Positions 43,587-51,256 of a stretch of DNA of 64,000 nt are shown piece after piece. The stretch's first letter is position 1. The number at the start of each line of letters is the position of its first letter. The translations under genes were made by a program, and so were the position numbers. The stretch comes from Lysinibacillus alkalisoli (GTDB taxonomy: Bacteria; Bacillota; Bacilli; Bacillales_A; Planococcaceae). The stretch is from NCBI RefSeq assembly GCF_014643595.1, contig NZ_BMJT01000002.1, forward strand, positions 186,001 through 250,000. Direction: 5' to 3'. Under the pieces are notes generated by a model. It worked only from the letters and a program-made list of their open reading frames with translations. It ran no database searches and had not been told where the DNA came from.

Positions 43587-45572
43587 ATGAGTGTTAAACC
43601 TTATCTTTATTTTACTAGTTGTGTTCTCATATTTATTGTTCTTGGTTTAATTCATGTTAGTCAAGGACAAGCTTCGTCTGGTTTCTTTAGTTTTTGGCGA
43701 GAAGTGTGGCATGATGACCAACAAATGAACTTTTTACTCTATAGTCGTATGCCACGTTTTGTGATTGGTTGTTTAGCAGGAGCAGCATTAGCTGTAGCGG
43801 GTATGTTATTACAAACGATGACGAAAAACCCTTTAGCGAGTGCAAGTACACTAGGGATTCATGCGGGTGCTTACTTTTTTGTTGTGGCAGCTACTATTTT
43901 CTTTCCTGCTTTAAAAGGTGCTTATCCCATTTTTATCACAATGACAGGTGGTATTATCGCAGCTTTAATTGTCACCTTTTTAGTCGGTAAATCTTTTGAT
44001 CCTGTACGTATTGCACTGACGGGTTTAATTGTCACGATGCTCTTCTCTTCATTTACAAGCGCCTTGCAATTATTATTTGAAAATGAAGTATCAGGTTTAT
44101 TTTTATGGGGCTCAGGTACATTATTGCAATTAGACTGGGGTGGCACGCAATTTGCTGCACCTTGGATTTTACTTACATTATTAGCCGCATTTTTATTGGC
44201 GAAACGCTTTGATGTGTTACTACTGGGCGAGGAAGTAGCTATTGGATTAGGACAAAATGTTACGGTTAGTAAAATATTAGGCTGGTTACTGGCAATTTTA
44301 TTGGCATCCGTAACGGTAACAGTTGTTGGTCCTATTGGCTTCGTAGGTATTATCGCACCACATATCGTACGTTTAATGGGTTTTCGCATGCATCGTACTA
44401 TGATTATCGCTAATATCATAGTAGGTGCAGGCTTACTCGTTGGTGCGGATATTTTAGTACGTATTATTTCAACATCTTCTGAGCTACCTGTTGGTGCAAT
44501 GACAGCTATTATCGGTGCACCTTGGTTGGTTTATTTAGCGCTAAAAATGAGCAAGAATACACAAACAAAGGGCGGTGTACTAGAAGGTAAAGTACGCATC
44601 CATAAGCGCAAACGATTTTATCGTATCGCTACACTTGTTGTACTCGTATTAGTTGTTGTTAGTTTATCATTTGGTGGTACAACGTTTACCGCCTTACGAG
44701 ATTTGCCACAAGAATTGATGTATAACACCTATGTATGGGATTTTCGTGTGCCACGTGTTGTAGTTAGCTTTGGTATTGGTATGATGATGGCTGCAAGTGG
44801 TTTATTATTGCAGACGGTATTACGCAATCCATTAGCGGATGCTTCTGTGTTAGGGGTTACATCTGGTGCTAGCGTTATGGCGATGTTATTTTTATTAGTC
44901 TTTCAATCCGCATCTGCTATTTTTGTACCGTTAGGCGCTTTGCTAGGTGCATTATTAACGATGGCACTTGTACTATTCATTAGTGCAAGAAGCGGTTTTC
45001 AACCTATGATTTTATTATTGATGGGTGTGGCAATTTCTGCAGTAGGTGCAGCGATTATTCAAATTTTATTAGTGCGCTTTAATGTACACGCCTCTCAAGC
45101 ATTAACATGGCTCTCTGGTAGCACGTATGGCATTAGTTGGCATCATTTGCTTATTGTCGTCTTTACACTCGTTATCGTTGTGCCTTTTATTATCTATTTT
45201 GCCACCACTTTTGATGTATTATCATTTGGTGATGAGTTGTCAATTGGTTTGGGCGTCAATGCAGCTAAAATGCGTTTATTTATGATTGTATTAGGTGTGA
45301 TTTTATCGGCAATTAGTGTATCTGTTGTTGGTGCTATTAGTTTTATTGGTTTATTAGCGCCACATATCGCCAGGCAATTAATTGGGCCAAAGATGTTACG
45401 TTTATTGCCACTCACATTATTAACGGGTGGCGTGTTATTGTTAGTTGCCGATTTTGTAGGGCGCTTTGCTCTAGCACCAAAAGAATTACCAGCAGGCATT
45501 ATTGTATCCCTCATTGGCGCGCCGTATTTATTGTATTTATTAAAAAAGACAAATGAAGTAACTACACGTTAA
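43587..45572 (+). CDS. iron-siderophore ABC permease, FecCD double-domain fusion
   Basis: The 661-residue permease is two FecCD domains in one polypeptide, like FhuB of Gram-negatives, so one protein can supply the whole membrane channel. Each half contains the FecCD pattern: RMPRFVIGCLAGAALAVAGM and VPRVVVSFGIGMMMAASGLL, then LLQTMTKNPLASASTLGI and LLQTVLRNPLADASVLGV. About 18-20 membrane segments are visible, with the halves separated near residue 335. The ATG is four bases after the preceding stop; the ribosome binding site is weak, suggesting coupling. Confidence 0.94.
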   Translation: MSVKPYLYFTSCVLIFIVLGLIHVSQGQASSGFFSFWREVWHDDQQMNFLLYSRMPRFVIGCLAGAALAVAGMLLQTMTKNPLASASTLGIHAGAYFFVVAATIFFPALKGAYPIFITMTGGIIAALIVTFLVGKSFDPVRIALTGLIVTMLFSSFTSALQLLFENEVSGLFLWGSGTLLQLDWGGTQFAAPWILLTLLAAFLLAKRFDVLLLGEEVAIGLGQNVTVSKILGWLLAILLASVTVTVVGPIGFVGIIAPHIVRLMGFRMHRTMIIANIIVGAGLLVGADILVRIISTSSELPVGAMTAIIGAPWLVYLALKMSKNTQTKGGVLEGKVRIHKRKRFYRIATLVVLVLVVVSLSFGGTTFTALRDLPQELMYNTYVWDFRVPRVVVSFGIGMMMAASGLLLQTVLRNPLADASVLGVTSGASVMAMLFLLVFQSASAIFVPLGALLGALLTMALVLFISARSGFQPMILLLMGVAISAVGAAIIQILLVRFNVHASQALTWLSGSTYGISWHHLLIVVFTLVIVVPFIIYFATTFDVLSFGDELSIGLGVNAAKMRLFMIVLGVILSAISVSVVGAISFIGLLAPHIARQLIGPKMLRLLPLTLLTGGVLLLVADFVGRFALAPKELPAGIIVSLIGAPYLLYLLKKTNEVTTR

Positions 45573-45612
45573 AAAAATCTCGGAAGCCTATTAAGGTTTT
45601 CGAGATTTTTAT
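45571..45612. terminator. terminator after the siderophore operon
   Basis: AAAAAATCTCGGAAGCC and GGTTTTCGAGATTTTT pair as a hairpin with A- and T-rich flanks. It separates the operon from the convergent AraC regulator gene. Confidence 0.82.
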
Positions 45613-45616
45613 TAAT

Positions 45617-46438
45617 TTATGAAGAAGATAACGCTTTGCGATACGTAACAGGCGTTTGCCCTGTAGCCTTTTTAAACCACTCAGAGAAACTACTCTGTCG
45701 CTTAAATCCTAATGACTCCGCAATAACGTACATCGGTTCGTCAGATGTGTGTAGCAATAGTTTGGCGCGTTTTAAACGTAAAGATTGTACATACTCACCA
45801 ATTGAAATGCCATAACGTGCTTTAAAATCTTGCGTCATTTTACTCTTACTCATATGCCACTGACTAGCTAAATCTTGTAAGGATAAATTTTGGTCAAAAT
45901 GCATGGTGATAAAGTTATGCAAACGAGTGAGCGCATCACGATCTGGCGTTTGTCTTTTAGCACCATAATACACAAGAATCGCCATTAACTCATACGCTTT
46001 ACTTTTATAATAATTAGTAGCTGTTGTTGGTGTTGGTAGGAAGTGCGCAATAATTTCTAAAGCACTTTTTAACTCCATTGAATATTCATTAGAAAATAAC
46101 GTAAAGAGTTGTGCTGTTAGGACAGGGTTTAAATTGTACCAACTTTCAATATAATGCAAAAAATGTGCATCTACAATGAACAAAATCGCCTTTTCTTGAT
46201 AAAGTTGCAGATTTGTTAATTCTACTGTTGACACATGTTGGTCTTGTAATAATAAAGCGTAGCGCCCTGGTAAATGGAGGGGATATGGTTCATTAAGATG
46301 TAAATCATAATGCATAAAATAGAAATGTTCGCCTTCAAAAAACCACAGTTTACCTGTCCCTAATGAAGCGTTGGCACGATAAAGATGACCAACAGGAAAA
46401 GCTTGTTCTTCGCCAAGCGAAGTTAGAAATGTGTGCAT
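45617..46438 (-). CDS. AraC-family transcriptional regulator
   Basis: The 273-residue protein has an N-terminal cupin-like ligand domain (about residues 1-140) and a C-terminal AraC DNA-binding domain. DLASQWHMSKSKMTQDFKAR and KRQSSFSEWFKKATGQTPV mark the two helix-turn-helix motifs. Located convergent to the siderophore operon, it could be its activator (as Btr is in Bacillus), but this is not shown by sequence. Its ribosome binding site is inside a 10-bp inverted repeat. Confidence 0.88.
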   Translation of the reverse strand: MHTFLTSLGEEQAFPVGHLYRANASLGTGKLWFFEGEHFYFMHYDLHLNEPYPLHLPGRYALLLQDQHVSTVELTNLQLYQEKAILFIVDAHFLHYIESWYNLNPVLTAQLFTLFSNEYSMELKSALEIIAHFLPTPTTATNYYKSKAYELMAILVYYGAKRQTPDRDALTRLHNFITMHFDQNLSLQDLASQWHMSKSKMTQDFKARYGISIGEYVQSLRLKRAKLLLHTSDEPMYVIAESLGFKRQSSFSEWFKKATGQTPVTYRKALSSS

Positions 46439-46445
46439 ACATCAA

Positions 46446-46476
46446 AACTCCTTTACACGCAAAGTATAAAGGAGTT
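46446..46476 (-). promoter_or_regulatory. inverted repeat covering the Shine-Dalgarno of the AraC gene
   Basis: On the minus strand AACTCCTTTA can pair with TAAAGGAGTT, a perfect 10-bp stem with an 11-base loop. The AAGGAG in the 3' arm lies six bases before the AraC ATG, so the hairpin would mask the ribosome binding site. It also follows the upstream MATE gene by 15 bases. Confidence 0.6.
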
Positions 46477-46491
46477 GAAAAAACTTATCAA

Positions 46492-47817
46492 TTAAAAATT
46501 GTTAGTGGTCTGTTTTTGTTTGCGCCAAAAGACGTAGATAAAAATACCAATCATCGTCAAGCCTTCAGCAATAGGGAACGCTAACCAAATCGCATGATTG
46601 CCAAAGTAACGAGGCAATACATAGAGGAGTGGTAAGAATAACACTAAACTACGTGCCATAATAATAATAGTAGCTAATTTTGTTTTTTCGACAGATTGAT
46701 AAAACTCAGCAAACACCATATTGACACCTAAAAATAAATAACCACTAAAGAATAACACAATACCATCTTTCGTAAAGGCAATCACGTCAGGGTCATCAAT
46801 CCCAAACATGGCAATAATCCAACCATTGGCTACTACACCTATTACGAAGGATAAGACGCCAATAATAAAACCCGTTAATACACCAATGCGCACAAAGCGA
46901 TGTAAGCGTGCAAATAATTTGGCGCCGTAATGATAACTTGTAATAGGTTGTAAGGCTGCCCCAACGCCAATAAACAGCATTAATGATACCGCATGAATAT
47001 AATTGATTACAGCGTAGGATGTAATGCCAACCTCACCAGCAAAGTGACTAAATGTAATGTTATAAGCAATAACAATAATAGCAGCCGACCCTTCAATAAT
47101 AAAGCTCGGTAAGCCAATTTGCATAATACGTATCATCATAGCATTTGACCATGTGAATTTTGTAAAACGTAAATGACTTTTTGGTAAAAAGAAATGCACA
47201 AGTAAAATTAAAATACCTAAAAATGTAGCAATAATAGTAGCGATAGCAGCCCCTTTAACGCCCCAACCGAAGTGAAAGATAAATATATAGTTAAAAATAA
47301 TATTAAAAACAGCAGTTGCTACAAGTGCAATGGTAGATAACAGAGGGTTGCCATCATTGCGCACAAAAATACTTAAAATATTTTCTAAAATAAAGACTAA
47401 GCCGAACCATAAAATTAAATGGAGGTAGTCATGCACATAGGGATAAATGCTATCATTTGCGCCAAAAAAATAAGCAAGCTGTCGTTCAAATAGTAAAGAT
47501 AAACCAATGATAATTGTGACAATCCCAATAGCTAACGCAATGGCTTGTGTAAAAATAGCGTTAGCCTTGTTACTTTCATTAGCACCCATATGAATGGAGT
47601 AAAGCGTTGCCCCACCCATGCCAATCCATAATGAAATGGATAATAAAATAGAGTAAATAGGTACTGCGATATTAACACCTGCAAGTGCACGATCCCCCAC
47701 ACCGTGGCTCACAAACAGTCCATCGACTAATATATTGATCGCCATTAATAACATACCAATCATTGATGGGATTAAGTAATGTAAAAAAAGACGTAATGGT
47801 TGTTTTGTTTCCATCAT
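46492..47817 (-). CDS. MATE-family efflux transporter
   Basis: The 441-residue membrane protein has 12 hydrophobic segments in two similar halves, the MATE/MatE architecture of cation-drug antiporters. LIPSMIGMLLMAINILVDGLF and GVGDRALAGVNIAVP are near the N-terminus; PITSYHYGAKLFARL and PILSY-like elements recur in the second half. It is closest to the NorM/MepA-type DinF branch. AGGTG before the ATG at 47817 is favoured over GTG at 47826. It lies just upstream of the AraC regulator gene. Confidence 0.9.
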   Translation of the reverse strand: MMETKQPLRLFLHYLIPSMIGMLLMAINILVDGLFVSHGVGDRALAGVNIAVPIYSILLSISLWIGMGGATLYSIHMGANESNKANAIFTQAIALAIGIVTIIIGLSLLFERQLAYFFGANDSIYPYVHDYLHLILWFGLVFILENILSIFVRNDGNPLLSTIALVATAVFNIIFNYIFIFHFGWGVKGAAIATIIATFLGILILLVHFFLPKSHLRFTKFTWSNAMMIRIMQIGLPSFIIEGSAAIIVIAYNITFSHFAGEVGITSYAVINYIHAVSLMLFIGVGAALQPITSYHYGAKLFARLHRFVRIGVLTGFIIGVLSFVIGVVANGWIIAMFGIDDPDVIAFTKDGIVLFFSGYLFLGVNMVFAEFYQSVEKTKLATIIIMARSLVLFLPLLYVLPRYFGNHAIWLAFPIAEGLTMIGIFIYVFWRKQKQTTNNF

Positions 47818-48047
47818 TTTATTCACCTATACCTTTTCAGATTCTTATAGTAGTGTAAAGTATACGGTTACCATATAGTCAATGACTTTTCATCATTTAT
47901 TTGTAAAAGTTTTATTAAGAACAAGCAAAAAGGTTGAAAATAACATAGTCTATCGTTACTATAAGCTATAGTATGTACGCACTACATAAAATAGGTAAAA
48001 GGTATTTTTTATTGTACATCGTTACTGGATAAAAGGGGTGATAAGCT
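47818..48047. other. intergenic region upstream of the MATE gene and mini-gene
   Basis: A 230-base AT-rich stretch with no long frame. It must contain the MATE promoter (minus strand) and, on the plus strand, the promoter for the 24-codon frame. I see short palindromic stretches such as ATAGTCTATCGTTACTATAAG near 47950 but no recognised operator. Confidence 0.35.
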
Positions 48048-48122
48048 ATGATGATCCTGTATACCTATGACGAATGGTTCAAACCAAAAGATAACAAAAA
48101 ACCTGGAGAAAAGAAGAAGTAA
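48048..48122 (+). CDS. 24-residue small protein, strong ribosome binding site
   Basis: The frame encodes MMILYTYDEWFKPKDNKKPG followed by EKKK and a stop. AAGGGGTGAT lies seven to eight bases before the ATG, a strong site for such a small frame. A 16-bp hairpin terminator follows within 75 bases. The peptide is hydrophobic at its start and very basic and hydrophilic at its end. It is too short for homology by eye; a second 12-codon frame (48137-48175) overlaps the terminator. It may be a genuine small protein or a regulatory leader. Confidence 0.5.
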   Translation: MMILYTYDEWFKPKDNKKPGEKKK

Positions 48123-48150
48123 AAGGGTGGTTACATATGAGGGAGCAAAT

Positions 48151-48196
48151 AAAGAGGGCTATGTCAGAAAGGTAATAGATGACATAGCCCTCTTTT
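48151..48196 (+). terminator. terminator after the 24-codon gene
   Basis: AAAGAGGGCTATGTCA and TGACATAGCCCTCTTT form a 16-bp perfect stem, followed by TTAATTATAG; the A- and T-rich flanks make it usable on both strands. The remaining sequence to 48346 contains only the promoter of the next gene. Confidence 0.82.
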
Positions 48197-48346
48197 AATT
48201 ATAGCGCTAAATTCTTAATATCATGTTTAAGGTAATCTTAAGATTTTCTTCATAAGTAGGAAAGGTTAATTTAAGGTTGCTTGCCTATACTAAATATAAC
48301 GATACACATACGCAAACGAGCGGATATTTTAGTGAAGGTGATGAAC

Positions 48347-48898
48347 ATGAAAAAAACAATATACATCATATTGACGCAAACGAAAACATTTTTATCTCGA
48401 GCCATTGGTATGTATACAGGTAAACAAATGAACCATGCTTCGATTGCATTTGACGATGAGTTACATGATATGTATAGTTTCGGTCGTTTACAATTGCATA
48501 ATCCATTAAGCGGTGGTTTTTTACGAGAACAAGCGGAAACAGGCTTATTTGAAAATGCGCGATGTATGATTTATAAAGTTGAAGTTTCTACATATCAATA
48601 TTTACGTATGAAAGAGAAAGTACGTTATATGCACGATAATCGCGATCGTTATAAATATAATTTCATTGGTTTATTTGGTGTAATGTTTCATAAAGAAGTA
48701 AAGCGTGACCGCGCTTACTTTTGTTCACAATTCGTGGCAACCATTTTAAAAATGGGTGGGCTCGAAGTACGTGAAAATCCTGCGTTTATGACACCACACT
48801 GTTTATCTAATCTTGAATATGCAGAGCCTGTTTATGAGGGGTCATTAGCTGATTACTTACACGCTGTACGTTTACCAGTTGTACCGTATGCCATATAA
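48347..48898 (+). CDS. permuted NlpC/P60-like papain-fold hydrolase (YiiX-like)
   Basis: The 183-residue protein resembles the YiiX/YebB-like permuted papain-fold family: histidine first in NHASIAF, then a cysteine in FCSQFVATIL, with conserved YSFGR and the KYNFIGLFG segment. Such proteins include lipid- or peptide-cleaving hydrolases; no signal peptide is evident. The ATG at 48347 follows GAAGGTGATGAAC, better than the first methionine at 48281. It lies between two intergenic regions and is probably monocistronic. The substrate is unknown. Confidence 0.75.
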   Translation: MKKTIYIILTQTKTFLSRAIGMYTGKQMNHASIAFDDELHDMYSFGRLQLHNPLSGGFLREQAETGLFENARCMIYKVEVSTYQYLRMKEKVRYMHDNRDRYKYNFIGLFGVMFHKEVKRDRAYFCSQFVATILKMGGLEVRENPAFMTPHCLSNLEYAEPVYEGSLADYLHAVRLPVVPYAI

Positions 48899-49045
48899 TA
48901 GTACCTTTTGCAAAATCCGTTTTTACACGCTGTAAAGACGGATTTTTTAATAAATGTTATTAATACCAATTATAGGTTTTATTAATTATAATTAAAATAG
49001 ACAACTTTAACAGGAGTCTTATGAAAAGAAATGTAGGAGGTGTGT

Positions 49046-50137
49046 ATGTTGAAAATTATTGTGATAAGTAGTCTTGTATTGTTAGGTTTATTTATTATTT
49101 TTATATTAGGTGCTAAGTATTCATTACAAAGAAATAGAAAAAAAACAAAAGATGATATCATTACTTTTATGAAGAAAAATCCAGAAGATTGGTCACTATC
49201 GGTTATTCAAAATGGGGAAGTAGTGATGCAGCATAATGAGGATACTGTTTTTCCTTTAGCAAGTACGGTTAAAATTTTGCACGCCGTTGCATTTATCGAA
49301 GCTGTCAGTGAACAAAGATTAGACCCTGAAGAAGTAGTTGCTATAAAGGACCTCAATCTGTTATATATACCAAACACAGATGGCAATGCGCATACAGAAT
49401 GGAAAGAAAGAGAACACATTGGTGATGAGGTAACATTAAAGCAAATTGCACAAGGTATGATGAAGTATAGCTCCAATGCATGTACAGATTATTTATACTA
49501 CCGTTTAGGTAAGAAAGCGATTGAGCAAGTCGCTATAAAATACGAGTTAACACAACAAACAGCTATATTCCCAATAGGTGTTGCTGTTCTTATACCGAGT
49601 TATTTGCATATTGAAGAGCAAGTAACAAAAAAAGCATTAGCGAAAACAATGCAGCAACTCACATCAGAGGAGTATGCACAAATTGCTGACAACCTACTTC
49701 ATAAAATCTTGCGCAATGAAGCAGAATCGTTAAAAGAACATGTCAGCCTTATTGCACCACGGAAAATACAAAAAGAAATTACTAAGAGATTACCTGCTGC
49801 CACAAGTCAAAATTATGCTACGTTCATGTATGAATTAGGTGCGGGTGACAGCTTATCAAATGAAGAACAAGAGCGATTCGATGAAATTATGGGCCCCCTA
49901 TATGAGCATGATGCTATACGTCTATGGACAAAAGGGGGATCTACAATGTACGTATTAACCTATGCTGCTTTTCAACAGAATGAGAAGGAACAACTGAGTT
50001 ATGCGTTCTTTATTGAAGATACCGTATCTGTTGACCTTATGTGGATTACTAATTGTATTGCTGATTTTCATAAATCTTTTTTACAAGACAACACGTTTCG
50101 TAACAAAGTATGCCACACTATTACAATCCCAAAGTAG
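49046..50137 (+). CDS. class A beta-lactamase-like serine hydrolase
   Basis: The 363-residue protein starts with a membrane anchor (residues 3-23) and has an extracytoplasmic serine beta-lactamase/penicillin-binding protein fold. The catalytic elements are SxxK as STVK (S73), SxN as SSN within KYSSNACTDYL, and KTG-like KGG in LWTKGGSTMY. Many such proteins are carboxypeptidases or esterases rather than drug-resistance enzymes, and no evidence of resistance is claimed. AGGAGGTGTGT precedes the ATG at 49046; a GTG at 49040 is within it. Confidence 0.82.
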   Translation: MLKIIVISSLVLLGLFIIFILGAKYSLQRNRKKTKDDIITFMKKNPEDWSLSVIQNGEVVMQHNEDTVFPLASTVKILHAVAFIEAVSEQRLDPEEVVAIKDLNLLYIPNTDGNAHTEWKEREHIGDEVTLKQIAQGMMKYSSNACTDYLYYRLGKKAIEQVAIKYELTQQTAIFPIGVAVLIPSYLHIEEQVTKKALAKTMQQLTSEEYAQIADNLLHKILRNEAESLKEHVSLIAPRKIQKEITKRLPAATSQNYATFMYELGAGDSLSNEEQERFDEIMGPLYEHDAIRLWTKGGSTMYVLTYAAFQQNEKEQLSYAFFIEDTVSVDLMWITNCIADFHKSFLQDNTFRNKVCHTITIPK

Positions 50138-50360
50138 TATACAATACCATGAGTTAGTGTCTTTATTTATTTTTTCGCCAATGAATGGTTGTAGTTGTGA
50201 TATTACTCTTAAAAAAGATGGGATAACATCAGCATAAGATCAAGGAATCCTTTGGGATAAACAACATTATTCGTGTTTTTTCTGCTTAGTAGCAATGGTG
50301 CACAGTATGCCATGTGCAATAGCCATTACGTATCGTTACATATTAAAAGACATGTTAACA

Positions 50361-50404
50361 AAAGCATTTTTAAAGAAGGTTATCTTCTTTAAAGATGCTT
50401 TTTT
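50361..50404. terminator. terminator after the beta-lactamase-like gene
   Basis: A long stem, AAAGCATTTTTAAAGAAG / CTTCTTTAAAGATGCTTT, one mismatch, is followed by TTTT. It is 220 bases beyond the preceding stop. Confidence 0.75.
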
Positions 50405-50421
50405 GTGCAAATGTACAGATA

Positions 50422-50676
50422 AATTACAGTGACACTAGAAAGTCAGTTTTATTGTATGTTCTTATTGTTTTAATAAACAAAATAACACTTATAGTAGAAT
50501 TCTATAATGAGAGAAGATATGAAATTTTCAGAAATTTAACTTGAAATGTTTTTGGATTATGATATGATAAGAAAAATTATAGTTACACTGTAATTGAAAA
50601 GAGATTTTACGATATTTTAGAAATTTATACTGCTTAAAGTGTAAAAAAATCTTATAATTATGGAAATACTGTAATT
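50422..50676 (+). promoter_or_regulatory. three AATTACAGT elements in the promoter of the XRE-cupin regulator
   Basis: AATTACAGT at 50422-50430 is inverted relative to two copies of ACTGTAATT at 50587-50595 and 50668-50676. The last overlaps the region just before the start of the regulator. They may be binding sites for the encoded XRE-cupin protein or another regulator. Confidence 0.45.
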
Positions 50677-50694
50677 TTGGAAGGAGTTTTGGTT

Positions 50695-51240
50695 GTGGAG
50701 GATATTCATTTAAAGATTAAAGCATTAAGACAGGAGCAATCACTAACATTAAAGGATTTGAGTGAAAAGACGGGACTTTCTTTAAGTTTCTTATCTCAGA
50801 TTGAGCGCGGGGCTTCATCACTTTCCATCACATCACTAAAAAAGATTGCAGATGCTCTGCAAATTCCGATTAATTATTTTTTTGTGGAAGATGAAGAACA
50901 TCAACAGTTTGTTGTTTACAAACAACACCGTCACAGTTTTACGACAAAGCAGGGAAGTCAAGTATATACAAGAGTTAATGGCACATTCACAGGGCGTAAA
51001 TTAGAGCCTATTGTTGTTACATTGCCTCCATATATGAATGAGTCCCATCCATTTAGTCATAATGGCGAAGAATTTTATTATGTGTTAGAAGGCGAAGTCA
51101 TTGTTACGATTGACCAAGAAAAATATCATTTGCGTGCAGGTGATACGATTCACTATCCGTCTTATTTGCGTCACCACTGGGAGAATCCTCTACCAACAGA
51201 AACGATTGTATTAAGTATCGTTACACCATTAATTTTCTAG
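50695..51240 (+). CDS. XRE-family regulator with cupin domain
   Basis: A protein of about 181 residues with an N-terminal XRE helix-turn-helix (LTLKDLSEKTGLSLSFLSQI, then SLKKIADALQIP) and a C-terminal cupin domain (HNGEEFYYVLEGEVIVTI, RHHWENP) for small-molecule sensing. The frame opens at TTG 50677, but AAGGAG spaced eight bases from GTG 50695 favours the latter. It is followed within eight bases by hyuA, so it is probably the local regulator of hydantoin-type catabolism. Confidence 0.88.
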   Translation: MEDIHLKIKALRQEQSLTLKDLSEKTGLSLSFLSQIERGASSLSITSLKKIADALQIPINYFFVEDEEHQQFVVYKQHRHSFTTKQGSQVYTRVNGTFTGRKLEPIVVTLPPYMNESHPFSHNGEEFYYVLEGEVIVTIDQEKYHLRAGDTIHYPSYLRHHWENPLPTETIVLSIVTPLIF

Positions 51241-51256
51241 GACAGGAGTGGGAGAA

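Larger units (their letters stand above)
50138..50694. other. 557-bp intergenic region before the hydantoin cluster
   Basis: No convincing coding frame is present, apart from an 18-codon frame at about 50181 without a strong ribosome binding site. A terminator-like hairpin lies at 50361-50404, with arms AAAGCATTTTTAAAGAAG and CTTCTTTAAAGATGCTTT. AATTACAGT occurs at 50422, and its reverse complement ACTGTAATT at 50587 and 50668. The last two flank the likely promoter of the regulator gene. The region is strikingly AT-rich. Confidence 0.5.

Noticed and set aside
43922-44419. 165-codon frame on the minus strand
   Set aside because: It lies entirely antisense to the FecCD permease gene, has no suitable ribosome binding site, and its composition follows the complement of membrane-helix codons.
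45194-45514. 106-codon minus-strand frame
   Set aside because: It is antisense to the second half of the FecCD permease and lacks start signals.
40849-45572. BtuFCD (B12) importer linked to the B12-regulated surface protein
   Set aside because: A perfect Fur box and YfiY-like binding proteins show an iron-siderophore system. There is no cobalamin riboswitch before this operon.
49046-50137. Clinical-type beta-lactamase gene
   Set aside because: The fold motifs are those of serine hydrolases, but KTG is replaced by KGG and sequence is remote from known resistance enzymes; no resistance claim is made.
50181-50237. 18-codon frame with MNGCSC
   Set aside because: It lacks a ribosome binding site and lies in low-complexity AT-rich DNA between genes.
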